Below, one piece after another: positions 36,217 through 48,592 of a DNA stretch of 56,438 nucleotides. The translations under genes and the position numbers were made by a program. The notes beneath the pieces were generated by a model. That model saw nothing but the letters and a program-made list of their open reading frames with translations. It was not told the DNA's origin and did no database searches. This DNA comes from an uncultured Solimonas sp. (GTDB taxonomy: Bacteria; Pseudomonadota; Gammaproteobacteria; Nevskiales; Nevskiaceae). Numbering within the stretch: the stretch's first letter is position 1; every line of letters begins with the position of its first letter. The stretch covers positions 1 to 56,438 of the forward strand of contig CAMLDZ010000008.1 of NCBI GenBank assembly GCA_946478985.1, read 5' to 3'.

Positions 36217-36245
36217 AGCCTAAAGAGCGATCTTGCGCATTGCAA
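36217..36245 (-). promoter_or_regulatory. Candidate promoter for the aromatic leader
   Basis: Minus strand: TTGCAA (36245-36240), 17 bases, TAGGCT (36222-36217). If used, the transcript would start at or just before the leader peptide ATG at 36208, leaving almost no 5' untranslated region, which weakens the case. Its -35 lies inside the inverted repeat 36238-36263. Confidence 0.3.
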
Positions 36246-36263
36246 ATCGCTGCCGGTGCAATG
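36238..36263. repeat. 7-bp inverted repeat, possible operator
   Basis: CATTGCA (36238-36244) and TGCAATG (36257-36263) are perfect inverted repeats with a 12-base spacer, about two helical turns centre to centre. They lie between the divergent promoters of the aromatic leader and carA and overlap the -35 of the former. The sequence does not match the TyrR or TrpR consensus. Confidence 0.4.
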
Positions 36264-36322
36264 TCTTGGGATACGGCCCCAGGTTTGGGGAATTATCCCG
36301 TGCGAAGATTTCCAACTTTCGA

Positions 36323-36351
36323 TAGACCTTGCGGCACCGCACCAATATAAT
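36323..36351 (+). promoter_or_regulatory. Sigma70 promoter of carAB
   Basis: TAGACC (36323-36328, four of six), 17 bases, and a perfect TATAAT (36346-36351). Transcription would begin near 36358, leaving a leader of about 75 bases before the carA ATG. Confidence 0.65.
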
Positions 36352-36368
36352 GCCGGGCTAATCCGCTG

Positions 36369-36402
36369 CGGGGGCGAACGATCATGATCACGCCCCCGTT
36401 TT
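36369..36402 (+). terminator. Terminator-like hairpin in the carA leader
   Basis: CGGGGGCG (36369-36376) and CGCCCCCG (36391-36398) form a perfect 8-bp stem around a 14-base loop, followed at once by TTTT. It lies between the carA promoter and start, so it would act as an attenuator. A mini-frame ATG ATC ACG CCC CCG TTT TAG (36384-36404) runs through the 3' arm, so its translation would open the stem. Confidence 0.5.
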
Positions 36403-36432
36403 AGTGTCCGCTCCAGGATTAGAAATTCGCCG

Positions 36433-37575
36433 ATGACTGACTTCAAACCGGCCTTGCTTGCGCTTGCCGATGGCTCCATTTTCAAAGGCGTTTCCATCGG
36501 CAGCGATGGGCAGACGGTCGGTGAAGTGGTTTTCAACACCGCGATGACCGGCTATCAGGAGATCCTCACCGATCCCTCCTACCGCGAACAGATCGTCACG
36601 CTGACCTACCCGCATATCGGCAATGTCGGCACCAATGCCGAAGACGCCGAATCCGGCCGCGTCCACATTGCCGGCCTGGTGCTGCGCGAAGTGCCGCGCG
36701 CGCATTCGAACTTCCGCTCGACGCAGGATTTCCGCGAGTACCTCAAGGCCAACAAGACGGTGGCGATCGCCGGTATCGATACGCGCCGGCTGACGCGCCT
36801 CCTGCGCGACAAGGGTGCGCAGAACGGCTGCATCGTCGCCGGCGGACGCATCAGCGAGAAGAAGGCGCTCGACACAGCGCGTGGCTATCCGGGCCTCAAG
36901 GGCATGGATCTGGCCAAGGTCGTCAGCACCGACAAGACCTACAGCTGGACGCGCGGCTCGTGGACGCTGGAGACCAACCGCGAGACCGATCACGCGGCCG
37001 GTCCGTTCAAGTACCACGTGGTCGCCTACGACTTCGGTGTGAAGTCGAACATCCTGCGCATGCTCACCGACCGTGGCTGCCGCGTGACGGTGGTGCCGGC
37101 GCAGACGCCGGCGGCGGATGTCATCAAGCTCAAGCCCGACGGCGTGATGCTGACCAACGGCCCCGGCGATCCGGAACCGTGCAGCTACGCGATCGAGGCG
37201 GCGCGCAAGTTCCTGGCGCGCAAGACGCCGCTGTTCGGCATTTGCCTCGGCCATCAGATTCTCGGTCTGGCGCTCGGCGCCAAGACGCTGAAGATGAAGC
37301 TTGGCCATCACGGCGCCAACCATCCGGTGCAGGATCTGGAAACCGGCCGGGTGATCATCACCAGTCAGAACCATGGTTTTGCGGTGGACGAGGCGACGCT
37401 GCCGGCCAATGTCGTCGCCACGCACCGCTCGCTGTTCGATGGCTCCAACCAGGGCCTGCGCGTGACCGACGCGCCGGCCTTCAGTTTCCAGGGCCATCCG
37501 GAAGCCAGCCCCGGCCCGCACGATGTCGGCGAGCTGTTCGACCGCTTCGTGCGGCGGATGGCCGAGGCATCCTGA
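36433..37575 (+). CDS. carA: Carbamoyl-phosphate synthase small subunit
   Basis: Glutaminase subunit that supplies ammonia to CarB for carbamoyl phosphate, used in arginine and pyrimidine synthesis. The class I amidotransferase nucleophile is Cys271 in [15 protein letters not shown], with the later His-Glu pair in [13 protein letters not shown]. The N-terminal region ([16 protein letters not shown] and [12 protein letters not shown]) is conserved. It is 380 residues long, starting at ATG 36433. It has its own promoter and a hairpin in its leader. carB follows after 145 bases. Confidence 0.97.
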   Translation: MTDFKPALLALADGSIFKGVSIGSDGQTVGEVVFNTAMTGYQEILTDPSYREQIVTLTYPHIGNVGTNAEDAESGRVHIAGLVLREVPRAHSNFRSTQDFREYLKANKTVAIAGIDTRRLTRLLRDKGAQNGCIVAGGRISEKKALDTARGYPGLKGMDLAKVVSTDKTYSWTRGSWTLETNRETDHAAGPFKYHVVAYDFGVKSNILRMLTDRGCRVTVVPAQTPAADVIKLKPDGVMLTNGPGDPEPCSYAIEAARKFLARKTPLFGICLGHQILGLALGAKTLKMKLGHHGANHPVQDLETGRVIITSQNHGFAVDEATLPANVVATHRSLFDGSNQGLRVTDAPAFSFQGHPEASPGPHDVGELFDRFVRRMAEAS

Positions 37576-37671
37576 GGTCATGCTGATACGTCCGCCCATC
37601 GCCCAGCAGCAGCTTTCGGCGATGGTGTCTGTTGCGGGCGCTCGCGCAGTTGCAGTCCCTGATCCTTATTC

Positions 37672-37699
37672 CGAAGGCGGCGTTGACGCGCCGCCTTCG
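37672..37699. other. Strong hairpin between carA and carB
   Basis: CGAAGGCGGCG (37672-37682) and CGCCGCCTTCG (37689-37699) form a perfect 11-bp stem with a 6-base loop, 21 bases before the carB ATG. No T run follows, so it is more likely an mRNA stability or processing element than a terminator. The gap 37576-37720 holds no credible gene. Confidence 0.45.
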
Positions 37700-37720
37700 C
37701 TGCACCCAAAGAGTTGAAAG

Positions 37721-40966
<3,246 letters not shown>

Positions 40967-40987
40967 GCACGCTGTCGCCCGCCGCCT

Positions 40988-41026
40988 CCCGCCCATCGTG
41001 GCGGGGGTGGGCGGCCGCGATGGGCG
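40988..41026 (+). terminator. Possible terminator after carB
   Basis: Two mutually exclusive hairpins: CGCCCATCG (40990-40998) with CGATGGGCG (41018-41026), and CCCGCC (40988-40993) with GGCGGG (41000-41005). The T content after them is weak (TGTTATCGTT). Termination is possible but not certain. Confidence 0.3.
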
Positions 41027-41099
41027 GTGTTATCGTTCAGCATCCCCCTAACGCCCGCATCGGCTCGCTGCCGGTGCAGGCCTTGTCGTTTCGAATGCA

Positions 41100-41576
41100 A
41101 TGACCAAGACTCCGATGACCCTGCGCGGCGCCGACCAGCTGCGCGAAGAACTCCGGCACCGCAAGAGCGAACTGCGACCGAAAATCATCGCTTCCGTCGA
41201 GGAAGCCCGCGCGCACGGCGATCTCAAGGAGAACGCCGAGTACCACGCTGCCCGCGAACAGCACGGCTTCAATGAGGGGCGGATCCAGGAGATCGAGGCC
41301 AAGCTCGCCAACGCCCAGATCATCGACCCGACGCAGGTCTCGGCCGGCGGCAAGATCATTTTCGGTGCCACCGTCGAGCTGTCGGATGCCGACAGCGGGG
41401 AAGCGATGCGCTACCAGATCGTCGGCGAAGACGAGGCGGACGTGAAAGCCGGGCGGATTTCGTTCAACAGCCCGATTGCGCGGGCGCTGATCGGCAAGGT
41501 CGAGGGCGACATCGTGCAGGTCTCCGCCCCGCAAGGGGTCCGCGAGTTCGAGGTTGTCGGCATCCGCTACGAATAG
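41100..41576 (+). CDS. greA: Transcription elongation factor GreA
   Basis: Rescues backtracked RNA polymerase by promoting cleavage of the nascent transcript. The N-terminal coiled coil (about 1-75) carries the tip acidic residues in [22 protein letters not shown], the family signature. The C-terminal globular domain ends [27 protein letters not shown]. It is 158 residues long, as usual. It lies behind carB as in Pseudomonas. ATG at 41100 was chosen; ATG at 41115 is five codons further on. Confidence 0.97.
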   Translation: MTKTPMTLRGADQLREELRHRKSELRPKIIASVEEARAHGDLKENAEYHAAREQHGFNEGRIQEIEAKLANAQIIDPTQVSAGGKIIFGATVELSDADSGEAMRYQIVGEDEADVKAGRISFNSPIARALIGKVEGDIVQVSAPQGVREFEVVGIRYE

Positions 41577-41669
41577 GACTTTATTTTGCCCCGGGGCGCC
41601 CGGCCCCGGCCCGGGGGACTTGAAGTTGTCGAAATCGGCCACAGATTGCTGGCATTTCGCGCTTTCGAC

Positions 41670-42299
41670 ATGACCCAGAAACGTCGCCCCAGTTCCGCCC
41701 GTTGGCTTGCCGAGCATGAGGCCGATCCTTATGTGCAGGAGGCGCGCCGTCTGGGGTTCCGCTCCCGTGCGGTGTTCAAGCTCAAGGAAATCCAGGACAA
41801 GGACAAGATCCTGCGCCCCGGCCAGGTCGTCGTCGATCTTGGCGCCGCGCCCGGCGGCTGGAGCCAGTACGCGCGTCCGCTGCTCGGCGCCCGTGGCCAG
41901 CTGTTCGCGCTGGACATCCTGCCGTTCGAGCCGATTCCCGGTGTCGACATCCTGATCGGTGATTTCCGCGAGGACGCCGTCTTGCACCAGCTTGAGTCAC
42001 GCGTCGGCGACCAGATGGTCGATGTGGTGCTGAGCGACATGTCGCCCAATCTCTCCGGCATCGACGCCGCCGATCAGGCCGGCAGCATGTATCTATGCGA
42101 TCTGGCGCTGGAATTCGCCAAGGCGCATCTGAAACCGCGTGGCAGTCTGTTGGTCAAAGCATTCCAGGGCGATGGTTTCGACGCCTATGTGAAAGCGCTG
42201 CGCGAAGTGTTCGAGACCGTCAGCATCCGCAAGCCCAAGGCCTCACGGCCCCGTTCCAGCGAGGTTTACTTGCTGGCGCGCAACTTCCGTGCGGTGTAA
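41670..42299 (+). CDS. rlmE: 23S rRNA (uridine2552-2'-O)-methyltransferase
   Basis: FtsJ/RrmJ family enzyme that methylates U2552 in the large subunit A loop. The SAM motif is VVDLGAAPGGWSQYA, and the catalytic K-D-K-E residues are expected from SRAVFKLKEI, LSDMSPNLSG, LLVKAFQGDGFD and SSEVYLLARNF, all present. ATG at 41670 gives 209 residues starting MTQKRRPSSARWL. It precedes ftsH as in E. coli. No yhbY lies upstream between it and greA. Confidence 0.95.
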   Translation: MTQKRRPSSARWLAEHEADPYVQEARRLGFRSRAVFKLKEIQDKDKILRPGQVVVDLGAAPGGWSQYARPLLGARGQLFALDILPFEPIPGVDILIGDFREDAVLHQLESRVGDQMVDVVLSDMSPNLSGIDAADQAGSMYLCDLALEFAKAHLKPRGSLLVKAFQGDGFDAYVKALREVFETVSIRKPKASRPRSSEVYLLARNFRAV

Positions 42300-42326
42300 T
42301 GTGACTTCGTCACGTGCTTTCCCTAG

Positions 42327-44273
42327 GTGCACAAGTTGAACGATCTGGCTAAAAACCTGCTGCTCTGGGTAGTCATTCTCGTCGTCCTGATGAGCGTGTT
42401 TCAGAGCTTTTCGTCGCGTTCCCGCGCGCAGCCGGAACTCGCGTACTCGGAATTCATGTCGCAGGTAAAGGACGGCAACGTCGCCGAGGTCACCATCGAC
42501 GGCCAGGTCATTCGCGGCGAGATGAAAGGCGGATCGTCGTTCATCGCCATCAGCCCTGAGACCGACAACAGCGCGATGGTCGGTTCGCTGCTCGACAACA
42601 AGGTCAAGTTCAGCGGCCAGCTGCCCAAGGAAACGCCGATCCTGCTGCAGCTGCTGTTCAATGCCTTCCCGATCCTGCTGCTGATCGCTGTCTGGGTTTA
42701 TTTCATGCGGCAGATGCAGGGCGGCGGTGGCGGCCGCGGCGCGATGTCGTTCGGCAAGTCGCGCGCACGCATGCTCTCGGCCGACCAGGTCAAAGTCACT
42801 TTCAACGACGTCGCCGGCTGCGAGGAAGCCAAGCAGGAAGTCTCCGAGCTGGTCGACTTCCTCAAGGATCCGGGCAAGTTCCAGAAGCTCGGCGGCAAGA
42901 TCCCGCGTGGCGTGCTGATGGTCGGCTCGCCGGGTACCGGCAAGACGCTGCTCGCCAAGGCGATTGCCGGCGAGGCGGGCGTGCCGTTCTTCACCATTTC
43001 AGGTTCGGACTTCGTCGAGATGTTCGTAGGCGTCGGTGCCAGCCGCGTCCGTGACATGTTCGAGCAGGCCAAGAAGCACGCGCCCTGCATCATCTTCATC
43101 GACGAAATCGATGCGGTTGGCCGCCATCGCGGTGCCGGCCTCGGCGGCGGTCACGACGAGCGCGAGCAGACGCTGAACCAGTTGCTGGTCGAAATGGACG
43201 GCTTCGAGGGCAGCGAGGGCGTCATCGTCATCGCCGCGACCAACCGTCCGGACGTGCTCGATCCGGCGTTGCTGCGCCCCGGTCGCTTCGACCGGCAGGT
43301 GGTCGTGCCGCTGCCGGATGTACGCGGGCGCGAGCAGGTGCTCAAGGTGCATATGCGCGCCGTGCCGCTGGCCGACAACGTCAAGGCGGAAGTCATCGCG
43401 CGGGCGACTCCGGGCTTCTCCGGCGCCGATCTGGCCAATCTCGTCAACGAGGCTGCCCTGTTCGCGGCGCGCGCCAACAAGCGCCTGGTGGATCACGACG
43501 ACTTCGAGCGCGCCAAGGACAAGATCATGATGGGCGCCGAGCGGCGTTCGATGGTGATGTCCGAGGACGAGAAGAAGCTGACCGCCTATCACGAGGCCGG
43601 CCACGCGATCGTCGGTCTGACCGTGCCGGAGCACGATCCGGTCTACAAGGTGTCGATCATTCCGCGCGGCCGCGCGCTGGGCGTGACCATGTTCCTGCCG
43701 GAAGAGGACCGCTACAGCTACACCAAGCAGCGGCTGAACTCGTCGATCTGCTCGCTGTTCGGCGGCCGTATCGCCGAGGAAGTGATCTTCGGTCCGGAAA
43801 AGGTCACGACGGGTGCCTCCAACGACATCGAGCGTGCCACCGACATTGCCCGCAACATGGTCACCAAGTGGGGCCTGTCGGACAAGCTCGGTCCTCTGGC
43901 GTACTCCGACGACAACGGCGAAGTGTTTCTCGGCAAGTCGGTGACGCAGACCAAGAACGTGTCCGACGAGACCGCGCACACGATCGACGAGGAAGTGCGC
44001 AAGATCATCGAGGCCAACTACGCGCGCGCCAAGCAGATCCTGCTCGACAATATCGACAAGCTGCATGCGATGTCGGCGGCCCTGATCAAGTACGAGACCA
44101 TCGATTCCGAGCAGATCCGTCGCATCATGGCCGGCCAGGATCCTGGCGTGCCGGAGAGCTGGACAGACGGCACGCGTCCGGGCGGCGGCACGGGTACGCC
44201 GACGCGGCCGGCGGCGGAGAGCACGCCTCAGCCGAACGGCGGGACGCAGACTCCTGCGGGCCAGCAGACCTGA
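42327..44273 (+). CDS. ftsH: ATP-dependent zinc metalloprotease FtsH
   Basis: Membrane-anchored AAA+ protease for misfolded and regulatory proteins such as LpxC. It has two transmembrane segments (about 9-27 and 104-126), Walker A GSPGTGKT (200-207; most relatives have GPPGTGKT), Walker [13 protein letters not shown], the second region of homology and the zinc site HEAGH (422-426). The 648-residue length is normal. The GTG at 42327 gives [10 protein letters not shown]; a TTG at 42336 gives the family-typical [11 protein letters not shown] and is better spaced from AGG, so it may be the true start. Confidence 0.95.
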   Translation: MHKLNDLAKNLLLWVVILVVLMSVFQSFSSRSRAQPELAYSEFMSQVKDGNVAEVTIDGQVIRGEMKGGSSFIAISPETDNSAMVGSLLDNKVKFSGQLPKETPILLQLLFNAFPILLLIAVWVYFMRQMQGGGGGRGAMSFGKSRARMLSADQVKVTFNDVAGCEEAKQEVSELVDFLKDPGKFQKLGGKIPRGVLMVGSPGTGKTLLAKAIAGEAGVPFFTISGSDFVEMFVGVGASRVRDMFEQAKKHAPCIIFIDEIDAVGRHRGAGLGGGHDEREQTLNQLLVEMDGFEGSEGVIVIAATNRPDVLDPALLRPGRFDRQVVVPLPDVRGREQVLKVHMRAVPLADNVKAEVIARATPGFSGADLANLVNEAALFAARANKRLVDHDDFERAKDKIMMGAERRSMVMSEDEKKLTAYHEAGHAIVGLTVPEHDPVYKVSIIPRGRALGVTMFLPEEDRYSYTKQRLNSSICSLFGGRIAEEVIFGPEKVTTGASNDIERATDIARNMVTKWGLSDKLGPLAYSDDNGEVFLGKSVTQTKNVSDETAHTIDEEVRKIIEANYARAKQILLDNIDKLHAMSAALIKYETIDSEQIRRIMAGQDPGVPESWTDGTRPGGGTGTPTRPAAESTPQPNGGTQTPAGQQT

Positions 44274-44291
44274 GCGCCAATGCGTTACCAC

Positions 44292-44317
44292 AAGGCCGGC
44301 GCTCAGCCGGCCTTTTC
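44292..44317 (+). terminator. Rho-independent terminator after ftsH
   Basis: AAGGCCGGC (44292-44300) and GCCGGCCTT (44306-44314) form a 9-bp stem with loop GCTCA, followed by TTC, making TTTT with the last stem bases. It separates rlmE-ftsH from folP-glmM, so the following genes may be partly independent. Confidence 0.75.
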
Positions 44318-44340
44318 ATTGGACTGTCCTGGACGGGCAC

Positions 44341-45180
44341 GTGCAGCTGCAACTTCGCGATCGCGTACTGAATCTCGACGAGCCGGCGGTGATGGGGATT
44401 CTCAACGTCACGCCGGATTCGTTCTCTGATGGCGGTCTTCACCTGGATCTGGATGCAGCGCTGAAGCGTGCGCGGCAGATGGTGGCAGAGGGCGCACGGA
44501 TCATCGACATTGGCGGCGAATCGACGCGGCCGGGCGCAATGCCCGTCGACGAGGCTGAGGAGATCGCCCGTGTGGTGCCGGTGATCGCGGCGTTAAGAGG
44601 TCAGAGCGACGCGGTGCTGTCGGTCGACACGATGAAGCCTGCGGTGATGCGCGCGGCCTGCGCCGCCGGTGCCGAGCTGGTCAACGACATTCTGGCGCTG
44701 CGGGCGCCCGGCGCGATCGAGGCCGTCCGCGACACCGGTGCAGCGGTTTGTCTCATGCACATGCAAGGCGAGCCGCGGACGATGCAGGCGGCACCGCACT
44801 ACGATGATGTGTTGGGCGAAGTCGTCGATTTTCTGGCGGCTCGCGCGCAGGCCTGCATCGCCGCTGGTATCGCGGCGGAGCGGATTTGCGTCGATCCTGG
44901 CATCGGCTTCGGCAAGACGCTGGAGCATAATCTTCAGTTGATCGCGCAATTCGATGCGCTGGCAGCGGGTGGTTTTCCGCTGTTGGTCGGTGTGTCGCGC
45001 AAGTCCATGTTCGGCAAATTGCTCGATCGGCAGGTCGATGAGCGCTTGCCGGCGACGCTGGCGGCGACGACAGTTGCCGTCTGGCAGGGCGCGGCTATAG
45101 TGCGCACCCACGATGTTCGGGCGACCAGCGACGCGATTCGCGTCGCGCACACGCTGGCCCGGGTCAGGAATAGAGAGTGA
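44341..45180 (+). CDS. folP: Dihydropteroate synthase
   Basis: Joins 6-hydroxymethyl-dihydropterin diphosphate and p-aminobenzoate in folate synthesis; the sulfonamide target. The two signatures are [15 protein letters not shown] and [16 protein letters not shown]. Further conserved blocks are [54 protein letters not shown] and the final IVRTHDV. It is 279 residues, starting at GTG 44341. The stop overlaps the glmM start (GTGA). Confidence 0.95.
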   Translation: MQLQLRDRVLNLDEPAVMGILNVTPDSFSDGGLHLDLDAALKRARQMVAEGARIIDIGGESTRPGAMPVDEAEEIARVVPVIAALRGQSDAVLSVDTMKPAVMRAACAAGAELVNDILALRAPGAIEAVRDTGAAVCLMHMQGEPRTMQAAPHYDDVLGEVVDFLAARAQACIAAGIAAERICVDPGIGFGKTLEHNLQLIAQFDALAAGGFPLLVGVSRKSMFGKLLDRQVDERLPATLAATTVAVWQGAAIVRTHDVRATSDAIRVAHTLARVRNRE

Positions 45181-46523
45181 GCCGCAAATACTTCGGAACG
45201 GATGGCATCCGCGGGCCGGTCGGCACAGCGCCGATGACGCCCGATTTTGCCCTCAAGCTGGGTTGGGCGGCGGGCAAGGTGTTGGGGGTGGCGGGCGGGC
45301 GTGTGCTGATTGGCAAAGACACACGTCGTTCCGGGTATATGTTCGAGTCGGCGCTCGAAGCCGGTTTCGCCGCTGCCGGTATGGAGGTGGACCTGCTGGG
45401 TCCGCTGCCGACGCCCGGTGTGGCCTATCTGACGCGCGCGCTGCGTGCGCAGGCTGGTGTGGTGATTTCCGCATCGCACAACCCGCACTACGACAATGGA
45501 GTGAAGTTTTTCGACGCCGACGGTGGCAAGCTCAGCGACGAAATCGAGCAGCAGATCGAGCGGCTGCTTGATTCGCCTTTGCAATGCGTTGCCCCGGAAC
45601 ACCTGGGGCGTGCCAGGCGGATCGAGGACGCGGCTGGACGATACATCGAGTTCTGCAAGGGCAGTTTTGGCGAGCGCAAGCTCAAAGGCCTGAAGCTGGT
45701 GATCGATTGCGCCAATGGCGCTGCCTACCGGATCGGCCCGGCGGTGCTGGAGGAACTCGGCGCCGAGGTGATCGCCATCGGCACCAGCCCGAACGGCTTC
45801 AACATCAATGCCGGTTGTGGTTCAACGCATTTGACCCCGCTGAAGGCGGCTGTGCTGCAGCATCGGGCCGACGCTGGTATTGCCCTGGACGGCGATGCGG
45901 ATCGCTGTCTGATGGTCGATGCCGATGGCAACGAAATCGATGGCGACCAGATCCTCTATGTCATCGCCCGGGCGATGCAGGCGCGCGGTGAGCTACAAGG
46001 GCCGGTTGTCGGCACGCTGATGTCCAATCTCGGCCTGGAGCAGGCGTTGCAGCGGCTGGGGCTGCGCTTCGAGCGCGCCAAGGTCGGCGATCGTTATGTG
46101 ATGGAGCGGCTCAAGGCGAGCGGCGGCGTGCTGGGTGGCGAAGGTTCCGGCCACACGATCTGTCTGAACAAGACCAGCACGGGCGATGGGCTGGTAACAG
46201 CGCTGCAGATCCTCACCGCGTTGATCCGCAGCCAGGGTAGCCTGGGGGCGCTGGTGGCGCCGATGCAGAAGCTTCCGCAAGTGCTCATTAATGTGCCGAT
46301 CCGGGGACGAGCCGCCGATCTGCTGCACCACGATAGCGTGCGTCAGGCGGAGGCGAGGGTGGCGGCTGCGCTGGGCAAGCGTGGACGCGTGCTATTGCGG
46401 GCGTCCGGAACGGAGCCGCTGATCCGCGTGATGGTGGAAGCGGATGCGGAGGAATTGGCGCGCTCGCAGGCCGAGGCGCTGGCTGTCGCGGTAGGAGCCG
46501 CTTGCGGTCCCGCCGCGGCTTAA
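45177..46523 (+). CDS. glmM: Phosphoglucosamine mutase
   Basis: Converts glucosamine 6-phosphate to glucosamine 1-phosphate for peptidoglycan and lipopolysaccharide. The phosphorylated serine is Ser100 in [13 protein letters not shown], the metal loop [11 protein letters not shown] is intact, and the sugar-phosphate contact [14 protein letters not shown] is at the end. It is 448 residues long. GTG at 45177 overlaps the folP stop. The block folP-glmM-tpiA-secG is like that of Pseudomonas. Confidence 0.96.
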   Translation: MSRKYFGTDGIRGPVGTAPMTPDFALKLGWAAGKVLGVAGGRVLIGKDTRRSGYMFESALEAGFAAAGMEVDLLGPLPTPGVAYLTRALRAQAGVVISASHNPHYDNGVKFFDADGGKLSDEIEQQIERLLDSPLQCVAPEHLGRARRIEDAAGRYIEFCKGSFGERKLKGLKLVIDCANGAAYRIGPAVLEELGAEVIAIGTSPNGFNINAGCGSTHLTPLKAAVLQHRADAGIALDGDADRCLMVDADGNEIDGDQILYVIARAMQARGELQGPVVGTLMSNLGLEQALQRLGLRFERAKVGDRYVMERLKASGGVLGGEGSGHTICLNKTSTGDGLVTALQILTALIRSQGSLGALVAPMQKLPQVLINVPIRGRAADLLHHDSVRQAEARVAAALGKRGRVLLRASGTEPLIRVMVEADAEELARSQAEALAVAVGAACGPAAA

Positions 46524-46550
46524 TGTGCACGAGAACCAAGGAGCAGAAGA

Positions 46551-47318
46551 ATGGCACGTCGCAAGATGGTGGCTGGCAACTGGAAGATGAACGGCGCGCG
46601 GGACGCCAACGCGAGCCTGCTGCATGATCTGCTGTTCGATGCCCGCCGCTTTCCGGGCGTCGATATCGTGGTCTGCCCGCCGCCGGTCTATCTGGAATCG
46701 GTCGGTGCCGCAGTCAATGGCAGCAGCATTCAGCTGGGCGCGCAGAATTTGTGCGAGCAGGAGAAGACCGGCGCCTTTACCGGTGAGATCCATGGCGGCA
46801 TGCTCAAGGACGTCGGCTGCTCGTACGTGATCGTCGGCCACTCCGAACGCCGGGCGCTGTACGGAGAAACGGACGCCGTGGTTGCCCGCAAGTTCTGCAC
46901 GGCTCTGCAATGCGGGCTGACGCCGATCTTGTGCCTGGGCGAAACGCTCGACGAGCGCGAGTCGGAGCAGACCGAGACGGTACTGGCCCGACAGCTCGCC
47001 GCAGTGCTGGCGGCTGCCGGTGTCGACGCGTTCAAGACCGCGGTTATTGCATACGAGCCGGTCTGGGCCATCGGCACAGGCCGCACCGCGACGCCGGAGC
47101 AGGCTCAGGCCGCGCATGCGTTCATCCGTGGCGAGCTGGAAGGGGCGAGTGCTAAAATCGCAAATTCGACGCGGATTCTGTACGGCGGCAGCGTGAAAGC
47201 TGATAACGCCGTGGCGCTGTTTGCCAATCCCGACGTCGATGGTGGGCTGATCGGCGGCGCTTCGCTGAAGGCCAGCGAATTCCTTGCGATCTGCGCGGCC
47301 GCGCAGGCGCCTCAGTAG
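46551..47318 (+). CDS. tpiA: Triose-phosphate isomerase
   Basis: Interconverts glyceraldehyde 3-phosphate and dihydroxyacetone phosphate. Catalytic residues are Lys12 (GNWKMNG), His96 (VGHSERR) and Glu168 ([11 protein letters not shown]), with the flexible loop after the latter. The end [11 protein letters not shown] and GGLIGGASL holds the phosphate site. It is 255 residues. It has a GGAG ribosome-binding site and is followed 11 bases later by secG. Confidence 0.97.
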   Translation: MARRKMVAGNWKMNGARDANASLLHDLLFDARRFPGVDIVVCPPPVYLESVGAAVNGSSIQLGAQNLCEQEKTGAFTGEIHGGMLKDVGCSYVIVGHSERRALYGETDAVVARKFCTALQCGLTPILCLGETLDERESEQTETVLARQLAAVLAAAGVDAFKTAVIAYEPVWAIGTGRTATPEQAQAAHAFIRGELEGASAKIANSTRILYGGSVKADNAVALFANPDVDGGLIGGASLKASEFLAICAAAQAPQ

Positions 47319-47329
47319 TAGGGCCGGGT

Positions 47330-47716
47330 ATGTATAGCATTCTGGTGGTTCTCGAAGTTCTCGTCTCGGTCGCTCTGGTCGGCCTGATCCTGATCCAGCA
47401 CGGCAAGGGCGCCGATGCCGGCGCTGCGTTCGGCAGCGGTGCCTCGGGCACGGTGTTCGGTTCCCGCGGCTCTGCCAATTTCCTGTCGCGAGCGACGGCC
47501 TGGCTGGCCACGGTGTTTTTCTGTCTGAGCCTTGCACTTGCCTATCTTGTCCACGGGCAGCGCAGTGGCGGTTCGATCATCGACAAGGTGCAGGGCGAGG
47601 CGCCGACCGCAATTCAGCCCGCTAACCCGGCGATTCCCGACGAGGCGCCTGAGCAGACGCCGTCGGGCGCGCCCGCTGTCACCGAGCCCTCGCAGCAGCC
47701 GGTTGTACCGGAATAG
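47330..47716 (+). CDS. secG: Preprotein translocase subunit SecG
   Basis: Small membrane subunit of the SecYEG export channel. It has two transmembrane segments (about 3-21 and 51-71) around the conserved cytosolic turn LILIQHGKGADAGAAFGSGASGTVFGSRGSANFLSRAT. A proline- and alanine-rich C-terminal tail (about 80-128) is longer than in E. coli but common in other groups. It precedes the tRNA-Leu gene. Confidence 0.95.
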   Translation: MYSILVVLEVLVSVALVGLILIQHGKGADAGAAFGSGASGTVFGSRGSANFLSRATAWLATVFFCLSLALAYLVHGQRSGGSIIDKVQGEAPTAIQPANPAIPDEAPEQTPSGAPAVTEPSQQPVVPE

Positions 47717-47744
47717 AGACAAATCGAAATTGAGGCGCTAGAAT
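47716..47744 (+). promoter_or_regulatory. Candidate promoter for tRNA-Leu
   Basis: GAGACA (47716-47721), 17 bases, TAGAAT (47739-47744), then a GC-rich discriminator (TCGCGCCCC) of the kind found at growth-rate-controlled stable RNA promoters. It begins exactly at the end of secG. Confidence 0.45.
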
Positions 47745-47765
47745 TCGCGCCCCGTTGAATCCTTG

Positions 47766-47850
47766 GCCCACGTGGTGGAATTGGTAGACACACTACCTTG
47801 AGGTGGTAGCGGCGAAAGTCATGGGAGTTCGAGTCTCTCCGTGGGCACCA
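47766..47850 (+). tRNA. tRNA-Leu (anticodon GAG)
   Basis: An 85-base class II tRNA with encoded CCA. The acceptor stem is GCCCACG/CGTGGGC. The anticodon arm CTACC-TTGAGGT-GGTAG has anticodon GAG, reading CUC and CUU. A variable arm and the T loop TTCGAGT are visible. Same position as E. coli leuU, between secG and metY. Confidence 0.95.
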
Positions 47851-47934
47851 CAGCGGGAAGTTGAGCGTAGTCTGGAAGTAGATGTAGGTAGTTGACGCAA
47901 GTATCGATTTTTAGTTTTGCAGTAGCGATTTTGA

Positions 47935-47963
47935 TTGCCTGTATGTGCCAAACTCGTTATACT
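47935..47963 (+). promoter_or_regulatory. Promoter for the initiator tRNA (and possibly rimP operon)
   Basis: TTGCCT (47935-47940), 17 bases, TATACT (47958-47963, five of six). Start of transcription would be near 47970, 8 bases before the tRNA. The region 47860-47970 is strikingly AT-rich compared with its surroundings. Confidence 0.6.
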
Positions 47964-47977
47964 TTGTTTCTGTCTGG

Positions 47978-48054
<77 letters not shown>

Positions 48055-48069
48055 CTTAGTTGGCTTGAG

Positions 48070-48094
48070 AAAGGCCCCCTCGCGGGCCTTTTTT
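48070..48094 (+). terminator. Rho-independent terminator after tRNA-fMet
   Basis: AAAGGCCC (48070-48077) and GGGCCTTT (48084-48091) form an 8-bp stem with a 6-base loop, with six T at 48089-48094. It lies between the tRNA and rimP, so rimP-nusA-infB expression would depend on readthrough or on a further promoter, as known for the metY operon. Confidence 0.85.
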
Positions 48095-48120
48095 GTTGGT
48101 GTCGCTTTTTGGAGAGCTGA

Positions 48121-48585
48121 GTGGCGGTAATGCAGGAGCGCTTGCAGCAGATGCTTGAGCCGGTGATCGAGAATCTCGGCTATGAACTCGTGCTGCTCGA
48201 ATATAGCCCTAGCACCAAAAGCGCCATGCTGCGTTTGTACATCGATGCGCCGGCCGGCATCACGCTCGATGATTGCGAGCGGGTGAGTAAGGAAGTTTCA
48301 GGCACGCTGGACGTGGCAGACCCCATACGCACGGCCTACCGCCTCGAAGTCTCTTCGCCTGGCCTTGATCGTCCGTTGGTCAAGCCTGCGCACTATCAGC
48401 GTTTCATGGGTGAGCAGGCGAAGCTGCAATTGATTGCACCGCTGAACGGTCGTCGTCGATTCGTCGGATTCATCCGCGGCGTCGACACCAATATGCTCAA
48501 GCTTGAAACAGAAGAAGGACTGGTCGAAATTTCGCTTGCGGATATCGACCGGGCCAGGCTTGTACCGGATTACGATCAGGAGTAG
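48121..48585 (+). CDS. rimP: Ribosome maturation factor RimP
   Basis: Needed for assembly of the 30S subunit. The N-terminal alpha/beta domain (LEPVIENLGYELVLLEY) with LRLYIDAPAGITLDDCERVSKEVSGTLD, then the conserved YRLEVSSPGLDRPL and the C-terminal SH3-like domain. It is 154 residues. GTG at 48121 has a GGAGAG six to eight bases upstream; ATG at 48130 is weaker. First gene of the nusA-infB operon. Confidence 0.95.
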   Translation: MAVMQERLQQMLEPVIENLGYELVLLEYSPSTKSAMLRLYIDAPAGITLDDCERVSKEVSGTLDVADPIRTAYRLEVSSPGLDRPLVKPAHYQRFMGEQAKLQLIAPLNGRRRFVGFIRGVDTNMLKLETEEGLVEISLADIDRARLVPDYDQE

Positions 48586-48592
48586 CCAGAGC

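Noticed and set aside
37580..37717. 45-codon frame between carA and carB
   Set aside because: GAGG is only two bases from its ATG, it has no recognisable feature, and its end covers the hairpin 37672-37699. Probably chance.
41589..41616. GC palindrome (CCCCGGG ... CCCGGGG) between greA and rlmE read as a terminator
   Set aside because: The T-rich stretch precedes it on the plus strand and would be A-rich after it on the minus strand, so neither strand gives a terminator.
47851..47977. AT-rich stretch between the two tRNAs as a foreign insert or small RNA
   Set aside because: It contains a good promoter for the initiator tRNA and no tRNA fold, frame or repeat. AT-richness is expected at a strong promoter.
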